A stretch of DNA of 64,000 nucleotides from DASZQL01 sp964391865 (GTDB lineage: Bacteria; Planctomycetota; Phycisphaerae; Phycisphaerales; UBA1924). The stretch is from the NCBI GenBank assembly GCA_964391865.1, contig CAYMNQ010000006.1, positions 62,001 to 126,000 of the forward strand, given 5' to 3'. The notes beneath the pieces are model-generated. The model ran no database searches and had not been told where the DNA came from. It saw only the letters and a program-made list of their open reading frames with translations. The translations under genes were made by a program, and so were the position numbers. Positions 63,195 to 64,000 of this stretch are shown here, in pieces. How positions within the stretch are numbered: the first letter of the stretch is position 1; each line of letters starts with the position of its first letter.

Positions 63195-63390
63195 GGCTGC
63201 TGTTCACTCTCAACGGACGCCCCGCGCCCGAACTCTCAATTCCGAACATCCTCCTACCACGATTCGGAGGGGCGACAGTATGACATGACCAGTACGAACC
63301 GGTCACGTCTGTTGATCGGCTGTTCGGTGTGGAAAGGCGATTCCCTTCGCCAGGTTCGCGCGAGGTTACCGGCATTGGCGGGGGCCTCGG

Positions 63391-64000
63391 CTACTTCGCC
63401 GGGGCGTTCAGCACCCGCGTGACCCCCGCGAAGCTCACGAGGATTTTCCCGTCGATCACCTCGATCCGCTGCGGCGTGTTCTGCTCGCCGCCCTCCACGC
63501 GCACGCTCGTCACGGCCTTGCAGCTATCCGTGCTCCACAGGCTCATTTCGTACGCGTTGAACCCCTCGCCCGCCGGCTCGCCGATCATCTGCATGGTGAC
63601 GATGAAGTCCTGCGCGAACGCGGGAGCCAGAATGCTCTGATCGGATGTCCCGGTATCCGTGCCGACCAGCTGTCCCGCGCGGTCGAACAGCAGCAGCCCG
63701 CGCCGGGTGCCGAAGACGAGCACGTCGCCCATCGTCTTCGACTCCAGCCATCCGTGCCCGACGAGCAGCCGCTCGCGTGTTTCCAGCGCGTCCTGCGGCT
63801 TAAGCTTCCCTGTCGTCGTATCCACCTGCCAGAGCAGATCGTCATCGCCGCTCACAACCACGCGCCCCGGCGCCGCAACGGCGAACGTCGACTCCGCGAG
63901 TTCCTTCGACTGCGCCTGCCACTTCACGCGCGCGCGGAAGACATCGATCATCATCAGCCCGCCCTGCACGCCCGCGACCAGCTCGCCCTCGGGCGTCGCC
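63391..64000 (-). CDS. PQQ-type beta-propeller protein, 5' end outside window
   Basis: About 203 codons are visible; the frame stays open to the window edge. Propeller blades are seen: GELVAGVQGGLMMIDVFRAR, GDDDLLWQVDTTTGKLKP and DVLVFGTRRGLLLFDRAGQL, as in BamB/PQQ-repeat proteins. Such domains often follow a signal peptide or a kinase; the N-terminal part is not visible. The last residues (VLNAPAK) end 196 bases before the glycosyltransferase gene start. Confidence 0.65.
   Translation of the reverse strand, partial: ATPEGELVAGVQGGLMMIDVFRARVKWQAQSKELAESTFAVAAPGRVVVSGDDDLLWQVDTTTGKLKPQDALETRERLLVGHGWLESKTMGDVLVFGTRRGLLLFDRAGQLVGTDTGTSDQSILAPAFAQDFIVTMQMIGEPAGEGFNAYEMSLWSTDSCKAVTSVRVEGGEQNTPQRIEVIDGKILVSFAGVTRVLNAPAK

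Overview
The window is a GC-rich bacterial chromosome segment, most likely from a planctomycete and probably of the Phycisphaerae type. The indications are an EF-Tu with an unusual switch I loop, an ECF sigma/Ser-Thr kinase gene pair, a secreted SGNH hydrolase with a dockerin-like Ca-binding tail, and intergenic DNA full of short word-like repeats. The class-level assignment is inference from family knowledge; no search was run.

Layout. 1-9.6 kb is ordinary chromosome: the C-terminal part of a PrkA kinase, a haem-binding lipoprotein, a zinc-ribbon membrane protein, an Uup-type ABC-F ATPase, two coupled GNAT acetyltransferases, a 4HBT thioesterase, a lipoprotein and a nitroreductase. A tRNA-Glu(CTC) follows at 9.6 kb.

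9.66-33.35 kb is a genomic island of about 24 kb inserted at the 3' end of that tRNA. A large serine recombinase gene lies at the left end, and a directly repeated copy of the tRNA end plus the recombinase tail lies at the right end (33340-33783). The island holds phage-derived debris (two terminase-like genes, a ParB-methyltransferase fusion, a methyltransferase stump), a HARE-HTH protein, an FHA-like/vWA/YbjN-like group, a sigma factor-TPR-(TPR-CHAT protease) operon, a second YbjN-like-(Sel1-CHAT protease) operon, a membrane-anchored ClpP-like protease, and a VirD4/TraG-type ATPase. The CHAT loci are the best candidate for an undescribed system. One operon encodes a sigma factor, a TPR protein and a TPR-CHAT protease, which recalls the protease/sigma module of type III-E CRISPR but has no CRISPR array or effector nearby. 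The two CHAT proteins have almost the same protease half but different sensor halves.

33.8-38.7 kb is a transition region with a remnant of an older related element, a Ser/Thr kinase translationally overlapped by an ECF sigma factor, two HTH regulators and a dockerin-like gene fragment.

38.77-42.3 kb is the conserved translation/transcription block tRNA-Thr(GGT)-tuf-rpmG-tRNA-Trp-secE-nusG. The rplKAJL genes that often follow are replaced by an opposing PfkB-family kinase.

42.4-55.5 kb is housekeeping: sugar kinase, RF-1 domain protein, SGNH hydrolase, tsaD, S41 protease, hflX, YVTN propeller, tRNA-Thr(CGT), Y-family polymerase, DUF58/vWA protein and an EEP-family protein. 55.6-63.2 kb is a polysaccharide locus with an O-antigen-ligase-like protein and a tightly coupled cluster of glycosyltransferases and a methyltransferase. 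The window ends inside a PQQ-type beta-propeller gene.
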